Positions 62,792-64,000 of a DNA stretch of 64,000 nucleotides are shown piece by piece. Under the pieces are notes generated by a model. That model was not told where the DNA came from, ran no database searches, and saw only the letters and a program-made list of their open reading frames with translations. A program made the translations under genes and the position numbers. The first letter of the stretch is position 1. Each line of letters opens with the position of its first letter. This DNA is from Melittangium boletus DSM 14713 (GTDB lineage Bacteria > Myxococcota > Myxococcia > Myxococcales > Myxococcaceae), in contig NZ_CP022163.1 in assembly GCF_002305855.1 (NCBI RefSeq), positions 8,747,765 to 8,811,764 of the forward strand. The letters run 5' to 3'.

Positions 62792-64000
62792 ATGTCACTT
62801 CGCAACAATGGCCGGCTCTCGCGCCGGGAGATGTTGAAGGCGCTGTCGCTGTGCGCGGCGGGTTCCACGACCCTCGGTTCCCTGCTGACGGGCTGCCGTG
62901 ACTCGCTCACGGGTCCGGAGCAGCTCGAGAAGCTGGGCGGCAAGCGCATGGCCCGGCTAGATGGCAAGCCCCGCTTCCTCATCGTAGTGGGCGCCACGGG
63001 CGGCGCCTCCATCGTCGACAGCCTGTTGGCGGTGCGCGCCTCGGATGCGGGAGCCAACGCCTCGAAGCTCAACACCTTCGAGGACGCGCAGGTGCTGGAC
63101 GTCACGGGCTCCCCCTTCCGCGCGGTGAAGGTGGACAGCAAGAAGCTGGGCAGCATCCCCATCCCGGTGAAGACGGACCAGCTTCCCTTCGTGAAGAAGC
63201 ACAAGGACTCGATGCTGGTGGCCACCACCGTGGGCACCTCGGTGAACCACACCATCGCGCAGAAGCGCAGCCTCACGGGCAACGCCGCCTGGCGGGGCCG
63301 CACGTTGCAGGAGTGCGTGGCCCTGCAGTACGGCACGGGCTGCCCCATTCCCAACGTCAACATGGCGACGGGGGGCTACTCCGAGCGCGGCACGGACGAC
63401 TCCCTGCCCACGCACTGCTATGGCGAGGTGGTGACCCATCCCTCGCTCTGGCCATTGGGGCTCGATGGCGCGAGAGGACTCAAGGATGCGCCCCCTCGGG
63501 ACGTACTGGCCCTGGCGCGCAAGACGCGCGATACGCTCGATTCCCGCTCGGTTTTTGGCCAGACGTTCGACAACGCGCGGGTGCTCCAGCGCTGGAACGA
63601 GCAGCGCATCGTGGGACAGCCGGCCCTGGAGGTGCAGGAGCTGATCACCCGGCTCAACATCCTGCCCAACGCGCCGCCCCAGATTCCGCTCACGGAGTAC
63701 GGCCTGGCGAGTTCTCCCGATGGGGCGCGGCTGCGCTCGGTCTTCCCCGAGTTCTTCACGGATCCCATCCAGGGACAAGCGGCGCTGGCGTTCCTGCTGC
63801 TCAAGTACCGGGTGTCGGTGTCGGTGACGCTGGGCCCGTCCTTCAACGTGGTGGTGGGCGGGGAGGACGGCATCGCCAACCCTCCCCTGGCGTTCGACAT
63901 CAGCCACAACGATCACCGTGCGGGCCAGGCCTTCATGTGGGCACGGGTGATGGGCGTGGTGGACAAGCTCATCGATTTGCTCAAGTCCGAGCCCTTCGAT
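62792..64000 (+). CDS. Tat-targeted DUF1501-like lipoprotein (incomplete at window edge)
   Basis: The reading frame from ATG 62792 stays open to the last base, so the 3' end is missing; 403 codons are visible. The N-terminus has a twin-arginine motif (SRREMLK, residues 10-16) and a lipobox (LLTGC, Cys35), so it is exported folded and lipidated. The body has FLIVVGATGGASIVDSLL and later FDISHNDHRAGQAFMWARVM, which resemble the alkaline-phosphatase-like DUF1501 family. In that family, such proteins often sit beside cytochrome-type DUF1588/1592 genes, as here. Confidence 0.75.
   Translation, partial: MSLRNNGRLSRREMLKALSLCAAGSTTLGSLLTGCRDSLTGPEQLEKLGGKRMARLDGKPRFLIVVGATGGASIVDSLLAVRASDAGANASKLNTFEDAQVLDVTGSPFRAVKVDSKKLGSIPIPVKTDQLPFVKKHKDSMLVATTVGTSVNHTIAQKRSLTGNAAWRGRTLQECVALQYGTGCPIPNVNMATGGYSERGTDDSLPTHCYGEVVTHPSLWPLGLDGARGLKDAPPRDVLALARKTRDTLDSRSVFGQTFDNARVLQRWNEQRIVGQPALEVQELITRLNILPNAPPQIPLTEYGLASSPDGARLRSVFPEFFTDPIQGQAALAFLLLKYRVSVSVTLGPSFNVVVGGEDGIANPPLAFDISHNDHRAGQAFMWARVMGVVDKLIDLLKSEPFD

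Overview
The window is high-GC bacterial chromosome, almost fully coding, with mostly GC-ending codons. Several features point to a myxobacterium of the Cystobacterineae type (relatives of Archangium, Cystobacter and Myxococcus): an AgmX/PglI-type C-terminal domain, a PilZ-like domain fused to Hsp70, a soluble Hanks-type kinase, many lipoproteins, three acyl-CoA dehydrogenase paralogues, and a second CxxCH/DUF1501-like secreted module. The placement is by protein resemblance only. I see no rRNA, tRNA, CRISPR array, insertion sequence, prophage or plasmid gene. Most of it is stable core chromosome with a few accessory islands.

Layout. 0-5.5 kb: a probable iron/haem locus with a lipoprotein M28 peptidase carrying a TolB-like propeller, a TonB-dependent receptor and an HmuY-type lipoprotein. 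Two related 23-bp Fur-like dyads precede the first two genes. 5.8-8.7 kb: an abutting minus-strand pair, a trypsin-like protein and a 750-aa exported protein of unknown role. 8.8-13.2 kb: a PrxQ/BCP peroxiredoxin, a TonB-like protein, a YtxH-like protein, an acyl-CoA dehydrogenase and an unknown protein. 13.2-20.7 kb: an RNA and envelope housekeeping block (rnc, cyclophilin, era, der, a YfgM-like TPR protein, bamB, a Nudix hydrolase, an RNase H-fold nuclease). 20.8-24.9 kb: a protein kinase, a lipoprotein and an S46 dipeptidyl-peptidase. 25-28.7 kb: guaA and guaB flanking a lipoprotein gene. 28.9-34.3 kb: the PilZ-Hsp70 fusion, a DedA protein, a cyclic-nucleotide-binding protein and miaB.

34.3-41.3 kb holds a VWA/CoxE-like pair, a truncated flavohaemoglobin, an MFS exporter with a HAD phosphatase and a divergent DeoR regulator, and an RNA m5U methyltransferase. 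41.3-51.4 kb is a fatty-acid/ketone-body block: one operon of thiolase, CoA-transferase A and B and the methyltransferase; then rpsA; then an operon of hydroxyacyl-CoA dehydrogenase, enoyl-CoA hydratase and two acyl-CoA dehydrogenases with an AgmX-domain gene between them. A TetR regulator converges on that operon. Together these enzymes could carry out a full beta-oxidation spiral and acetoacetate activation. 51.4-57.5 kb: two small unknown genes, an Mrp ATPase, a lipoprotein, dinB, and a 537-aa unknown coupled to an MtfA-like peptidase. 57.6-64 kb: a secreted alpha-amylase with two tandem starch-binding-like repeats, then a three-gene secreted module (a two-CxxCH protein, a lipoprotein, and a Tat/lipobox DUF1501-like protein that runs off the window).

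I found no clear-cut new defence or mobile system. The best leads are the flavohaemoglobin that lost its reductase exactly at a domain boundary, the PilZ-Hsp70 fusion, the matched 23-bp dyads at the haem locus, the hairpin over the amylase ribosome-binding site, the coupled MtfA/unknown pair, and the terminal DUF1501-like triad.
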